Assembly: GCA_038241255.1 (NCBI GenBank) | Contig: JBBRFW010000002.1 | Span: forward strand, 59,297 to 123,296 | Direction: 5' to 3' | Source: Schlegelella_A sp038241255 | GTDB taxonomy: Bacteria > Pseudomonadota > Gammaproteobacteria > Burkholderiales > Burkholderiaceae_C | Length of the DNA: 64,000 nucleotides | Shown: piece after piece, positions 34,849 through 42,934 of the stretch | Position numbering within the stretch: the first letter of the stretch is position 1 | Layout: every line of letters starts with the position of its first letter | Notes under the pieces: generated by a model | The model's database searches: none | What the model was told of the DNA's origin: nothing | Seen by the model: only the letters and a program-made list of their open reading frames with translations | Made by a program: the position numbers and the translations under genes

Positions 34849-35628
34849 ATGAAAACCGCCGTCGCCGAAACCGTGACCGCCGCCACCACCCACCATTGCG
34901 TCGTTTCAGCAGATCGTTGGCTTGCCGAGCGTCAGTTGCTGCTGGCGCGCGAGAAGGAACTGGTGCGCCTGCAGGACGATATCGCTCGCGCGCGCCGCGA
35001 GCTGCCCTGGGAGCGCGTCGCCAAGGACTACGTCTTCGACGCTCCCGAGGGCCAGCGCTCGCTCGCCGATCTGTTCGACGGCCGGCGCCAGCTGATGGTG
35101 CAGCACTTCATGCTCGGCGCGGGCTGGGAGCAGGGCTGCCCGAGCTGCTCGTTCATGGCCGACCACACCGACGGCATGACCGTGCACATGGCCCACCGCG
35201 ACGTCTCCTTCATGGCGGTGTCGCGCGCGCCGCTGGCCGAGATCGAGCGCTTTAAGCGGCGCATGGGCTGGAAATTCCGCTGGGTCTCGTCGTCGCCGAA
35301 CGACTTCAATCGCGACTTCCACGTCAGCTTCGGGCCGGAAGATCGGGTCGACGGCTCGGTCTACTACAACTATCGAATGACCGGCTTCAAGAACACGGAA
35401 GCGCCCGGCATCAGCGTCTTCTACAAGGACGACGCGGGCGAGGTCTTCCACACCTACTCCACCTTCGGGCGTGGCGTGGAAGTGATGATGGGCACCTACG
35501 ACCTGCTCGACCTCGTGCCCAAGGGCCGCGACGAGAACAACGGGCCGTACAAGATGGACTGGGTGCGGCACCACGACCGCTACGCGCCGCAGCCCGCCGC
35601 CGGCGCGTGCTGCCACTCAAACGTCTGA
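34849..35628 (+). CDS. DUF899 family thioredoxin-like protein
   Basis: A 259-residue protein of the DUF899 family: LLAREKELVRLQDDIARARR and LPWERVAKDYVFD, then QHFMLGAGWEQGCPSCSFMA with the CPSC redox-type motif. WKFRWVSSSPNDFNRDFHVS and VFYKDDAGEVFHTYSTFGRG follow. It has the thioredoxin-like fold and may be a disulfide oxidoreductase, but this is not established. ATG 34849 follows CAGGAG. Confidence 0.88.
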   Translation: MKTAVAETVTAATTHHCVVSADRWLAERQLLLAREKELVRLQDDIARARRELPWERVAKDYVFDAPEGQRSLADLFDGRRQLMVQHFMLGAGWEQGCPSCSFMADHTDGMTVHMAHRDVSFMAVSRAPLAEIERFKRRMGWKFRWVSSSPNDFNRDFHVSFGPEDRVDGSVYYNYRMTGFKNTEAPGISVFYKDDAGEVFHTYSTFGRGVEVMMGTYDLLDLVPKGRDENNGPYKMDWVRHHDRYAPQPAAGACCHSNV

Positions 35629-35660
35629 AGCGATCGCCCCGAGCGCGCGACGAGCACGTC

Positions 35661-36242
35661 ATGGCGAGCCTCTGGCCCTGGCTGGCCGTCGCAGCGATGG
35701 GCGCCTTGCACGGGCTCAATCCAACGACCGGCTGGATCCTAGCCGCAGCTTGGGGCGTACGTTCGCGCGATCGGGCGCAGGCGATGCGGGCGCTCGCGCC
35801 TATCGCGATCGGGCACGCGGCATCGATCGCTATCCTCGCCGCCGCGGTCGCGTTCGGCGTCGCGATGGATCGCGTCGTGCTGCGCGATTGCGCCGTCGGT
35901 CTGCTTGTGCTGGTAGCACTCGTTCACCTTTCGGGCCGCACGCCGAAAGCCGTGCGTGCGCCGGCCGGGCACGCGGGGCTGGCACTCTGGTCGTTCGCGG
36001 TCTCCACCGCGCACGGCTCCGGTCTGATGCTGGTGCCGATGCTGATCCCGCTGTGCCTCGGCGCCGCGCGGTCGGGCGCGACGGATGCCGCCCCGCTGAC
36101 GCTGGCGTTTGCGGCTGTTGGCGTGCACACCGTTACCATGCTCGCCGTCAGCGCGGCCATCGCGCTAGGGGTATGCCGCGCCTTCGACACCTTCGCCTGG
36201 CCTCGGCCGGCAGCAGAAATCTTCGCCAGGCCTGTCGAATAG
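35661..36242 (+). CDS. Integral membrane protein with HGLN motif, possibly truncated
   Basis: A 193-residue protein with about five hydrophobic helices. The first holds MGALHGLNPTTGWILAAAWG, recalling the HX4D-like and HGLN motifs of NicO/HupE-type transporters. IAIGHAASIAILAAAVAFGV and VHTVTMLAVSAAIALGVCRA follow. After the last helix the sequence turns hydrophilic (FDTFAWPRPAAEIFARPVE) and stops where another helix would be expected, so the C-terminus may have been lost by a frameshift. It lies 32 bases after the DUF899 gene and is probably in the same operon. Confidence 0.6.
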   Translation: MASLWPWLAVAAMGALHGLNPTTGWILAAAWGVRSRDRAQAMRALAPIAIGHAASIAILAAAVAFGVAMDRVVLRDCAVGLLVLVALVHLSGRTPKAVRAPAGHAGLALWSFAVSTAHGSGLMLVPMLIPLCLGAARSGATDAAPLTLAFAAVGVHTVTMLAVSAAIALGVCRAFDTFAWPRPAAEIFARPVE

Positions 36243-36266
36243 CGGCCGGCCAGATCGTCATCCCTA

Positions 36267-36290
36267 GGAGGTCTCGGGTCCGAGGCCTCC
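36267..36290 (+). terminator. Inverted repeat between the membrane protein and VOC genes
   Basis: GGAGGTCTCGG and CCGAGGCCTCC form an 11-bp stem with one G-U pair and a two-base centre, so the loop must open by one or two pairs. There is no T-run. It may end the DUF899 operon or act as an operator. Confidence 0.35.
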
Positions 36291-36312
36291 ATTCACCCAC
36301 CGGAGAAACGCC

Positions 36313-36672
36313 ATGGCCAACCCGTTCGTCCACGTCGAGCTAAACACCACCGACGTCGCCGCCGCGAAGAATTTCTACAGCAAGCTGTTCGACTGGCAGC
36401 TCGAAGACGTGCCGATGCCCTCGGGCAGCTACACCATGATCAAGGTCGGTACCGGCACCGGCGGCGGCATGATGAAGCACCCCGTTCCCGGCGCGCCCTC
36501 GGCGTGGCTCGCCTACGTCGACGTCGCCGACATCGCAGCGGCGACGGAGAAGGCGCGATCGCTCGGCGCCAAGGTGATGCAGGAGGTCACCGAGGTCATG
36601 GGCGCCGGATGGCTCTCGATCGTCATCGATCCAACCGGGGCCGCGATCGGTCTCTGGAAAGCAAAGGGCTGA
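36313..36672 (+). CDS. VOC-family (glyoxalase/bleomycin-resistance-like) protein
   Basis: A 119-residue protein with the two beta-alpha-beta-beta-beta units of the vicinal-oxygen-chelate fold: FVHVELNTTDVAAAKNFYSK and LFDWQL, then WLAYVDVADIAAATEKARSL and WLSIVIDPTGAAIGLWKAKG. The metal-ligand pattern is incomplete, which is common in this broad family. It may be a small-molecule-modifying or binding protein; no substrate can be given. Confidence 0.85.
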   Translation: MANPFVHVELNTTDVAAAKNFYSKLFDWQLEDVPMPSGSYTMIKVGTGTGGGMMKHPVPGAPSAWLAYVDVADIAAATEKARSLGAKVMQEVTEVMGAGWLSIVIDPTGAAIGLWKAKG

Positions 36673-36800
36673 AGACGCCATGCGCTGACGATCGGCAGCG
36701 CGTGCGCTTCGTCCGGAGAACGCGCCTCTCATCGCAAGGTGCTGGGCGTGCCGACTCGCGGCGCCTAGAGTGCGCCATCGTCTTTCCTTAGGATCACGCG

Positions 36801-37159
36801 ATGGGCATCGCCGACGACCTCGAACGCCTCGCCGAGCTGCACCGCAGCGGCGCCCTCTCCGACGCGGAGTGCGCCAGCGCGAAATCCTGCGCGCTCGGCA
36901 GTACGCCGAACCCGGCGCCGACGGCGTGTTGCACTGGCTTCATGCGCTGCGCCGCAGCCGCGCCGACCGCTGGCTCGGTGGGATGTGCAGCGGCCGCTCG
37001 CCGCCGACCGGGCTGCCCGCGTGGCTGTGCCGCCTGATCTTCCTCTCGCTCGTACTGTGCGGCGGCACCGGCCTGATGCTCTATGTGTTGCTCTGGATCC
37101 TGGTGCCGAGGGAGGACGGCGGTGTCGAACTCGGCGCGGGGTCGTTCCGTTCGACTTGA
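36801..37159 (+). pseudogene. SHOCT/PspC-domain protein, frameshifted
   Basis: ATG 36801 begins MGIADDLERLAELHRSGALS and DAE, the SHOCT-type helix. Near 36885-36895 the frame changes. In the next frame it continues EILRARQYAEPGADGVLHWL, then LRRSRADRWLGGMCSG and PTGLPAWLCRLIFLSLVLCG. GTGLMLYVLLWILVPRED, the PspC membrane domain, closes it. A single-base deletion explains the split. Intact proteins of this kind are stress-related inner-membrane proteins. It could also be a sequencing error. Confidence 0.65.
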
Positions 37160-37174
37160 GAAAGGCAGCAGGCG

Positions 37175-37800
37175 TCACTCCGCCGGCACCGGCTCCTTGA
37201 CGAGCGCCGCCGGCGCGAAAACTGAACAGTGTCTGCAGGTTCGGCTCAGGTGCGTGGAATCGGCGAAGCCGGTATCGTGCGCGGCGGTCGTCCACGACTG
37301 GCTGCTTATGGCCGCGCCCACGGCCGTGTCGACGCGCGCCCACAGCAGGTAGGCGCGAAACGAAACGCCGGTCTGCGTCACGAAGAGGTGCCGGAAGCGA
37401 CTAGGCGACAGGTCGCGACGCCGGCCGCCTCGCTCAGTGAAATCGGCACATCGAGCCGACTCTGACCCAGGCGATCACGCGGCGGATGCGCGGGTCGACC
37501 GCGGTCTCGGGCTCGACTAAAAACATCGCGGTGCACTGCCGACAGCCGTCGAACCGATGGCGGAGACGCGGCGCACGACCGCGCCGATGCTCGCGCCACT
37601 CGCCATCATCGCTGGCCATGCGCAAGTGCGAATCCATCGTCAGCGCTATCTGGATAGCGTGGTGGGCATGGTGTCGTCGCGGCCGTATCGCGGCCGAGCC
37701 AGAGGCTTCCGCCGCTCCAGAGCAGCACCTGGCCGATGCCCCGGGCGACGCGACGCCGCACCTCGCGCGTCGAGCGCAGCAGGCCCTGAAAGATCAGCCG
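37175..37800 (-). pseudogene. AraC-family regulator, disrupted by several frameshifts
   Basis: The minus strand holds the pieces of one AraC protein in different frames. They are IGQVLLWSGGSLWLGRD, DGCRQCTAMFLVEPETAVDP, RIRRVIAWVR, (shift) PISLSEAAGVA, (shift) LSPSRFRHLFVTQTGVSFRA. The last piece is YLLWARVDTAVGAAI followed by HDTGFADSTHLSRT, the second helix-turn-helix. Three or more lesions make it a true pseudogene. It is divergent from the cysteine-rich mini-protein. Confidence 0.7.
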
Positions 37801-37882
37801 TTTCGTTCAAGTCCGACACCGAGCTGTTGCACAGAATTCGCTACACGGATCCGCGGATCCGAATCGACATCTGGAGATTGCG

Positions 37883-38065
37883 ATGAACGTTACCCCCTCC
37901 AACACAGTTCTTGCCGACTGCCCGGGAGCCGCTTGCCAGTGCGGCTGCAATGCTGTCGCGGCGCCCTCGCACGAGCAGGCCGCCGGCGGCTCCTGCGCTT
38001 GCGGCGCAGCCTGCGGCTGCGTCGTCACGAAGCGGGGTCGCCATTGCAACGGCGCGCGGTCTTGA
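37883..38065 (+). CDS. Cysteine-rich 60-residue protein (metallothionein-like in composition)
   Basis: ATG 37883 follows GGAGATTGCG. Cysteines cluster in two groups, CPGAACQCGC and SCACGAACGC, in a protein otherwise small and soluble. The spacing of C-X-C and C-X-C-X-C suits thiolate metal clusters, so a metal store or sensor is possible, but the family is not identified. It is divergent from the dead AraC gene. A perfect 16-bp palindrome (CGGATCCGCGGATCCG) lies at 37846-37861, in its promoter region, and a hairpin follows the stop. Confidence 0.65.
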   Translation: MNVTPSNTVLADCPGAACQCGCNAVAAPSHEQAAGGSCACGAACGCVVTKRGRHCNGARS

Positions 38066-38067
38066 GC

Positions 38068-38099
38068 ACAGCGCCCCGACCTATGAGGCGGGGCGCTGT
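38068..38099 (+). terminator. Hairpin terminator after the cysteine-rich gene
   Basis: A perfect 11-bp stem (ACAGCGCCCCG / CGGGGCGCTGT) closes a ten-base loop, three bases after the stop codon. There is no T-run, so it may act as a weaker terminator or protect the mRNA 3' end. Confidence 0.6.
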
Positions 38100-38209
38100 C
38101 GTAGCTCGAGGGGGTTGTCGCCCCGGGCGACCATCCGTTCCTGAACCGAGCCGTCTCGAGGACGCGCTATGCTGGCCATCCTTCAGGACGGCAGACGCCG
38201 GAGACTTCT

Positions 38210-38848
38210 ATGCACAGCCCGCCCCATCTTCGATCGACTGCCCGCGCCTTCGTCTGCGCCGCGGCCGGCGTGGCGCTGAACGCGGGCGCGCAATCGCGCC
38301 TGCCCACGATCCCGCCGGCCCAGTACACGCCGGAGCAGAAGCAGGCCGCCGCCGACTTCGAGGCCGCGCGCAAGACGCCCGTGTTCGGTCCGTTCGAGCC
38401 GCTCATGTACAGCCCGCAGGTGATGATGCAGGCCCGCGCGATGGGCGATTACCTGCGCTACAAGTCGGCGATCGGCACCACGCTCAGCGAGCTGGCCATC
38501 CTCGTCACGGCCCGCGAATGGACTCAGGACTACGAGTGGTACGTGCACCAGCCGATCGCCGTCAAGGCCGGGATTCGCCCGGCCATCACCGAGGCCATCG
38601 CCGATGGCCGGCGGCCGGCCGGCATGAGCGATGACGAGGAGATCGTCTACGATTTCTCGACGGAGCTGCACCACAACAAGCGCGTCTCGGACGGCACCTT
38701 TGCACGTGCCGAGAAGCGATTTGGCAAGCAGGGAGTGGTCGACCTGACCGGCATCAACGCCTACTACACGCTGCTGGCGATGCAGCTGAATACCGCCGCC
38801 TACGAGCCGCCCAAGGACGCTAGGCGGCTGGAACGCTTCCCGAAGTAG
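38210..38848 (+). CDS. Exported carboxymuconolactone-decarboxylase-family protein
   Basis: A 212-residue protein with an N-terminal signal-like hydrophobic stretch (FVCAAAGVALNAGAQS). The CMD (PF02627) helix bundle follows: PFEPLMYSPQVMMQARAMGD, then LSELAILVTAREWTQDYEWY and DEEIVYDFSTELHHNKRVSD. The AhpD-type CXXC is absent; H-rich positions are present instead. The exact reaction is unknown. Exported CMD-like proteins of this length occur in proteobacterial aromatic-compound loci. Confidence 0.82.
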   Translation: MHSPPHLRSTARAFVCAAAGVALNAGAQSRLPTIPPAQYTPEQKQAAADFEAARKTPVFGPFEPLMYSPQVMMQARAMGDYLRYKSAIGTTLSELAILVTAREWTQDYEWYVHQPIAVKAGIRPAITEAIADGRRPAGMSDDEEIVYDFSTELHHNKRVSDGTFARAEKRFGKQGVVDLTGINAYYTLLAMQLNTAAYEPPKDARRLERFPK

Positions 38849-38859
38849 CTGGCGCCGCG

Positions 38860-39890
38860 TCAGGTCGCGATCGGTGCCTCCGACGCCGCCAGCTCGCGCC
38901 AGATCGCGACCATGATCGCCAGCAAGGTCGGGCCCAGGAAGAGGCCGAGGACGCCGAAGGTCTCGAGCCCGCCGACGATGCCGAGCAGTGCGAGCACAAG
39001 AGGCAGCCGCGTGCCGGCGGTCATGAACTTCGGCCGCACGAAATGGTCGGCGATGATCGCCGTCGCGCCGAACGCCAGCAGCACGAGCGCCGATCCGGTC
39101 GAGCCTACCGCGAGCAGGTAGACGACGACGAGCCCGAGCACGAGCATCGCGCCGAACGGCACCATGCCGAGCACGCCGGTCGCCAGGCCGATCGCCGCGG
39201 GGTGCGGCACGCCGGCGGCGATGCATGCCATCGTCATCAGGAGCGCGACGCCGACGCCGACGAGAACGAGCCCGTTCACCGCGCCGCGGACCGAAGCGAC
39301 GACGAGCGGCAAGGTGCGACGTCCCGCCGCGCCGAGCTGGCGCGAGACGACGGCGCCGATCTGCGCCGCGAGTGCCGCGCCGTCGAGGTACAGGAAGAAT
39401 AGGACGACGATGCAGAAGAAGAACTTCATCGCGTCGTGGGCGGCGAGCGTGCGGCCACGGGCGAGATCGAACTCGCCCGCCAGCGAGTGTACGAACGCGC
39501 TGAGGGCGCCGGGTTCGCCGAGGCGGTCGTTCCACGCCTGCGCCAACCAGGCGCCGACGAGCGGCACGCCGCCGAGCCAGGGCGGCGCCGGCAGACCACT
39601 CTCCTGGCTCGACGTCCATAAGTGCAGCAACGCCGGAACCTCGTGCCAGCCGCGCAGGACGACGTAGGCGAACGGCACGACGAAGACGCAGACGACGGCG
39701 CCGGTCAGGAGCAGCGCGCTCCACGGCGCGAAGCGCGCCCCTAGGTGCAGCACGAGGCGCTCGTGCTGCGGCCACGTCGCGATCGCGATCAGGCCCGTCC
39801 ACAGGATCGGTGTGATCAGGTTGCGCAGGACATGCAGGGCCGCGGCCGCGAGGCCATGACGACGAGGGCGCGCAGGATCTGCTGCTTCAT
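38860..39890 (-). CDS. AI-2E family transporter, 5' end frameshifted
   Basis: The body is clear: ITPILWTGLIAIATWPQHER, then VVLRGWHEVPALLHLW. FFLYLDGAALAAQIG and GVPHPAAIGLATGVLGMVPF follow, then FGVLGLFLGPTLLAIM. It is an eight-helix permease of the PerM/AI-2E family, which export small molecules or sodium. Near 39855 the frame breaks: MKQQILRALVVM (ATG 39890) lies in one frame and LAAAALHVLRNL in another, so one base is missing. The alternative is a GTG at 39957 with an unusual basic leader. A sequencing error is possible. Confidence 0.78.
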
Positions 39891-39971
39891 GCCGTCGGTC
39901 TCGAACGGCGAATGTCGACGGCTTCGCGAATGGGCGCGATTGTCGCCGCCGCCCCACCGGGCCCTGATTCC

Positions 39972-40005
39972 GTTCAGCTTCGGTTCATGCACCCGCCAGC
40001 AAGAT
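39972..40005 (+). promoter_or_regulatory. Response-regulator operator and promoter, copy 1
   Basis: GTTCA repeats 11 bases apart (39972, 39983; GTTCAGCTTCGGTTCATG), followed 17 bases after the second repeat by CAAGAT, a -10-like box at 40000. Exactly the same spacing occurs at 42874-42907. OmpR-type regulators bind such one-turn direct repeats. It lies 29 bases before the glycine-zipper gene and would control the PepSY/two-component operon. Confidence 0.65.
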
Positions 40006-40033
40006 GCGCCCGTCCCAACCGATGGAGCCGTCC

Positions 40034-40552
40034 ATGAACCGCCCCGCCCTCTTCCTCCTCCTCGCCACCGCCACCACCGCCTTCGGCGCGCAAGCGCATA
40101 CCTACGACGACAACGCCCGCGTCCTCGGCGTCGAGGCGCAGTACGAAAACGTCAGCGTTCCGCGCCAGGAATGCCGGGCCGAGTGGGTCTCGGACGCGCG
40201 CGCCGCGGAAAGACGCAACTACGGCGGCGCCGTCGTCGGCGGCCTGGCCGGCGCGCTGCTGGGCAACCAGGTCGGCCGCGGCCACGGCCGCGAGGCCGCT
40301 ACAGCGGTCGGTGCCATCGTCGGCGCCCTCACCGGCGACAACATCGCCAATCGCGGCCGCTGGGAGCAGCCTGACGAGCCGGTCGCGCGCGAGGTGACCT
40401 CTTGTCGCACGGTGAGCGACGTGCAGTCGCGCATCGTCGGCTACCGCGTCGACTACGAGTACCGGGGCCAGCGCTTTTCGACGCTGATGGCCGACCAGCC
40501 CGGCGCCTTCGTGCCGGTGCGCGTGTCGGTGGAACCGATTGTGGGACGATAG
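40034..40552 (+). CDS. Glycine-zipper (2TM) exported protein
   Basis: A 172-residue envelope protein: signal peptide (MNRPALFLLLATATTAFGAQ), a Cys-containing segment VPRQECRAEW, then a Gly-zipper domain (GGAVVGGLAGALLGNQVGRG and TAVGAIVGALTGDNIA). The end, VQSRIVGYRVDYEYRGQRF, is typical of UmoA/SlyB-like proteins. Such proteins sit in the outer membrane and often belong to envelope-stress regulons. It is first after a response-regulator box, with the PepSY and two-component genes next. Confidence 0.85.
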   Translation: MNRPALFLLLATATTAFGAQAHTYDDNARVLGVEAQYENVSVPRQECRAEWVSDARAAERRNYGGAVVGGLAGALLGNQVGRGHGREAATAVGAIVGALTGDNIANRGRWEQPDEPVAREVTSCRTVSDVQSRIVGYRVDYEYRGQRFSTLMADQPGAFVPVRVSVEPIVGR

Positions 40553-40598
40553 GCGCCGATGTGCCCGCACCCTCGCCCGCTGCCGGCGCGCTCCTGAG

Positions 40599-40841
40599 AT
40601 GAATCCGCTGCTCAAGTTCTTCGCCTGCGCGCTGCTGATCGCCTCGGCGCTGCCGGCCTTCGCCGACGTCGGGCGCGACGAGGCCGCCGCCGTGGCGCAG
40701 CGCGTCGCCAGTGGCCGCGTGCTCGCCGTCGAGCGCGCCGAGGCCGGCGGCAAGCCCGTTTGGCGCGTGAAGATCCTCAGCGCCAACGGCGAGGTTCGCG
40801 TCGTCGTCGTCGACGCCGCCAGCGGCCGCGTCGTGGGCTGA
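40599..40841 (+). CDS. Exported PepSY-domain protein
   Basis: An 80-residue protein with a signal peptide ending at AFAD, followed by one PepSY domain (DEAAAVAQRVASGRVLAVER, GGKPVWRVKILSANGEVRVV, VDAASGRVV). PepSY proteins bind peptides or inhibit proteases, and very often sit beside OmpR-type two-component systems, here 16 bases before the response regulator. Confidence 0.88.
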   Translation: MNPLLKFFACALLIASALPAFADVGRDEAAAVAQRVASGRVLAVERAEAGGKPVWRVKILSANGEVRVVVVDAASGRVVG

Positions 40842-40857
40842 CGGGCCGGGCCGCGGC

Positions 40858-41529
40858 GTGCGGGTCCTGCTGATCGAGGATGATGCCGCCTTGCGGCTCG
40901 GCCTCGCGCGGCAGCTAGAGGTCGACGGCTACCGCGTCGACCACGCCGCCGACGGCGCGGACGGCCTGTTCCAGGCGCAGGAGTACCCCGTTGATCTCGT
41001 CATCGTCGACCTCGGCCTGCCGCGCCTCAGCGGCATCGATGTCGTCAAGCGGCTGCGCGGCGAGGGGCGGACGCTGCCGATCCTGATCCTTACCGCGCGC
41101 GGCAGCTGGCAGGACAAGGTGGTCGGCCTCGAGGCAGGCGCCGACGACTACCTCGTCAAGCCGTTCGAGTACCCCGAGCTTGCCGCACGCGTCAAGGCAC
41201 TGCTGCGCCGCTCGCTCAAGGCCGCGTCCGACGTGCTCACGGTCGGGCCGCTCGCCATCGACTTCTCGGCGCAGTCGGCGCGGCTCGGTGGCGGGCTCGT
41301 CGAGCTCACCGCCTTCGAATACCGCCTCCTCGAATATCTGGTTCGCGAGCGCGCCCGCGTCGTTCCCAAGCAGGAGCTCGCGGACTACCTCTACCCGCAC
41401 GACGAGGACCGCGACAGCAACGTGCTCGAGGTGCTGATGGGGCGCCTGCGCCGCAAGCTCGACCCCGACGGCACTCTGGCGCCGATCGAGACGCTGCGCG
41501 GGCGCGGCTACCGGTTCACGCTCGGATGA
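40858..41529 (+). CDS. OmpR-family response regulator
   Basis: A 223-residue regulator. The receiver domain has the acidic pair EDD at 7-9, phospho-acceptor Asp51 (LVIVDLGLP), Thr in LILTARG and Lys in YLVKPFEYPE. The DNA-binding winged helix includes ELTAFEYRLLEYLVRERARV and LRRKLDPDGT. The start is GTG 40858; the ATG of the kinase overlaps its stop. It probably binds the GTTCA direct repeats at 39972 and 42874. Confidence 0.95.
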   Translation: MRVLLIEDDAALRLGLARQLEVDGYRVDHAADGADGLFQAQEYPVDLVIVDLGLPRLSGIDVVKRLRGEGRTLPILILTARGSWQDKVVGLEAGADDYLVKPFEYPELAARVKALLRRSLKAASDVLTVGPLAIDFSAQSARLGGGLVELTAFEYRLLEYLVRERARVVPKQELADYLYPHDEDRDSNVLEVLMGRLRRKLDPDGTLAPIETLRGRGYRFTLG

Positions 41530-42857
41530 AATGGCGCGATTCGCTGCGCGCGCGCCTGATGCTCAGCGCGGCGCTGATGCTGATCGTGTTTCTCGCCGGT
41601 GCCGGGGCGGCCGTGCAGCGCGCCCACGAAGAGAGCGTGCGCTCGGCGCGCTTCGCCCGGTTGCAGGGCACCGTCTACCTGCTGCTCGCGGCCGCCGAGG
41701 TCGACGCCGCCGGCACCCTCGTCATGCCGGCGGCATTCCCCGAGCCGCGCCTCTCGCTGCCCGGCTCGGGCCTCTACGCGAGCATCGTCAACGTCGCGCG
41801 TGGCAAAACCTGGCGCTCACCGTCGACACTGGGCCTCCAGGCGCCGCTGCTGCGCGACGTCGGCACCGGGCAGTGGCGCTACGAGGTCGCGAGCGCAGCG
41901 GGGCACGACTACCTCGCGGTCGGCACCGGCGTGTCATGGGCCAGCAGCGCGGGCTCGGTGCCGCTCGTGCTCTCGGTCGTCGAGGACAAGGCGGAGTTCG
42001 ACCGCGAGATCGCCGTCTTCGAGCGCACGTCATTGGCGTGGCTGGGCGGCGCCGCGCTGCTGCTGCTCGTCTCGCAGACCGTGCTGCTGCGCTGGGGCCT
42101 GGCGCCGCTGCGCGAAGCGACGCGCGAGATCCGCGCCATCGAGCACGGCGAGCAGACGACGGTCGAGGGGCGCTACCCGGTCGAGGTCGCGGCTCACACC
42201 GATAACCTCAACACCCTCATCGCCCAGGAGCGGATGCGCCAGACCCGCTACCGCGAGGCGCTGAGCTTTCTCGCGCACAGCCTGAAGACGCCGCTCGCCG
42301 TGCTGCGCACCGCCCTGAGCGAACCGGCGACGCTGCCGGCCGCGGTGGCCGCTGAAGTGATGCGCATGGACGACATCGTCCAGCACCAGCTCGGCCGCGC
42401 CGCCGCGGGCGGCGCGTCGCGCTTCGTGCCGGCGTTGGCGCTTGCACCCGTGCTCGAGCGCATCCGCGATTCGCTCGCCAAGGTGTACGTCGACAAGGGC
42501 GTGACCTTCACGCTCGACTGCGCGCCCACGCTCGCGTGGCGCATCGACGAGGGCGATGCGTTCGAGCTGCTCGGCAACCTGATGGACAACGCCGCCAAGT
42601 GGGCACGGAGGTGCGTCGCCGTGAGCGCGCGGCGCGACGGCGATCGCCTGCACCTACGCATCGACGATGACGGGCCCGGCTTCGGCGACACGACGGCCCT
42701 CCTGCAGCTGCACGTGCGCGGCGATGAGCGCGTGCCGGGGCACGGCGTCGGCCTGGCGGTGGTCGACGAGCTTGTGAAGAGCCACGGCGGCGAGCTGGCG
42801 CTGGCCCGGTCGGAAATGGGCGGCGGGCGCGTCGAGATCGTGCTGCGCTCGGCCTGA
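41526..42857 (+). CDS. Sensor histidine kinase (PhoQ-like layout)
   Basis: A 443-residue membrane kinase. Membrane helices lie at about 12-30 and 168-188 and enclose a periplasmic sensor domain of about 135 residues. A HAMP-like segment follows (PLREATREIRAIEHGEQ), then the phosphorylation site FLAHSLKTPLAVL with His251. The ATPase domain has GNLMDNAAKW and IDDDGPGFG plus HGVGLAVVDELVKSHGG. ATG overlaps the regulator stop. The stimulus is unknown; cation or antimicrobial-peptide stress is a guess from the PhoQ-like layout. Confidence 0.93.
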   Translation: MKWRDSLRARLMLSAALMLIVFLAGAGAAVQRAHEESVRSARFARLQGTVYLLLAAAEVDAAGTLVMPAAFPEPRLSLPGSGLYASIVNVARGKTWRSPSTLGLQAPLLRDVGTGQWRYEVASAAGHDYLAVGTGVSWASSAGSVPLVLSVVEDKAEFDREIAVFERTSLAWLGGAALLLLVSQTVLLRWGLAPLREATREIRAIEHGEQTTVEGRYPVEVAAHTDNLNTLIAQERMRQTRYREALSFLAHSLKTPLAVLRTALSEPATLPAAVAAEVMRMDDIVQHQLGRAAAGGASRFVPALALAPVLERIRDSLAKVYVDKGVTFTLDCAPTLAWRIDEGDAFELLGNLMDNAAKWARRCVAVSARRDGDRLHLRIDDDGPGFGDTTALLQLHVRGDERVPGHGVGLAVVDELVKSHGGELALARSEMGGGRVEIVLRSA

Positions 42858-42873
42858 TCGAAAGCTGACTTTC

Positions 42874-42907
42874 GTTCAGGTTCGGTTCATGGTGGATCGC
42901 GCAAGAT
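42874..42907 (+). promoter_or_regulatory. Response-regulator operator and promoter, copy 2
   Basis: GTTCAGGTTCGGTTCATG contains two GTTCA copies 11 bases apart (42874, 42885), with CAAGAT 17 bases after the second repeat (42902). Box and spacing equal those at 39972-40005. It precedes the exported PVYV-repeat gene by 27 bases. Confidence 0.65.
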
Positions 42908-42934
42908 GACCTCATCGCAACTCCAGGAGCCGTC

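Noticed and set aside
38183..39802. Minus-strand 539-codon frame overlapping the CMD and AI-2E genes
   Set aside because: Arg-rich shadow; AI-2E motifs are in another frame and CMD on the opposite strand.
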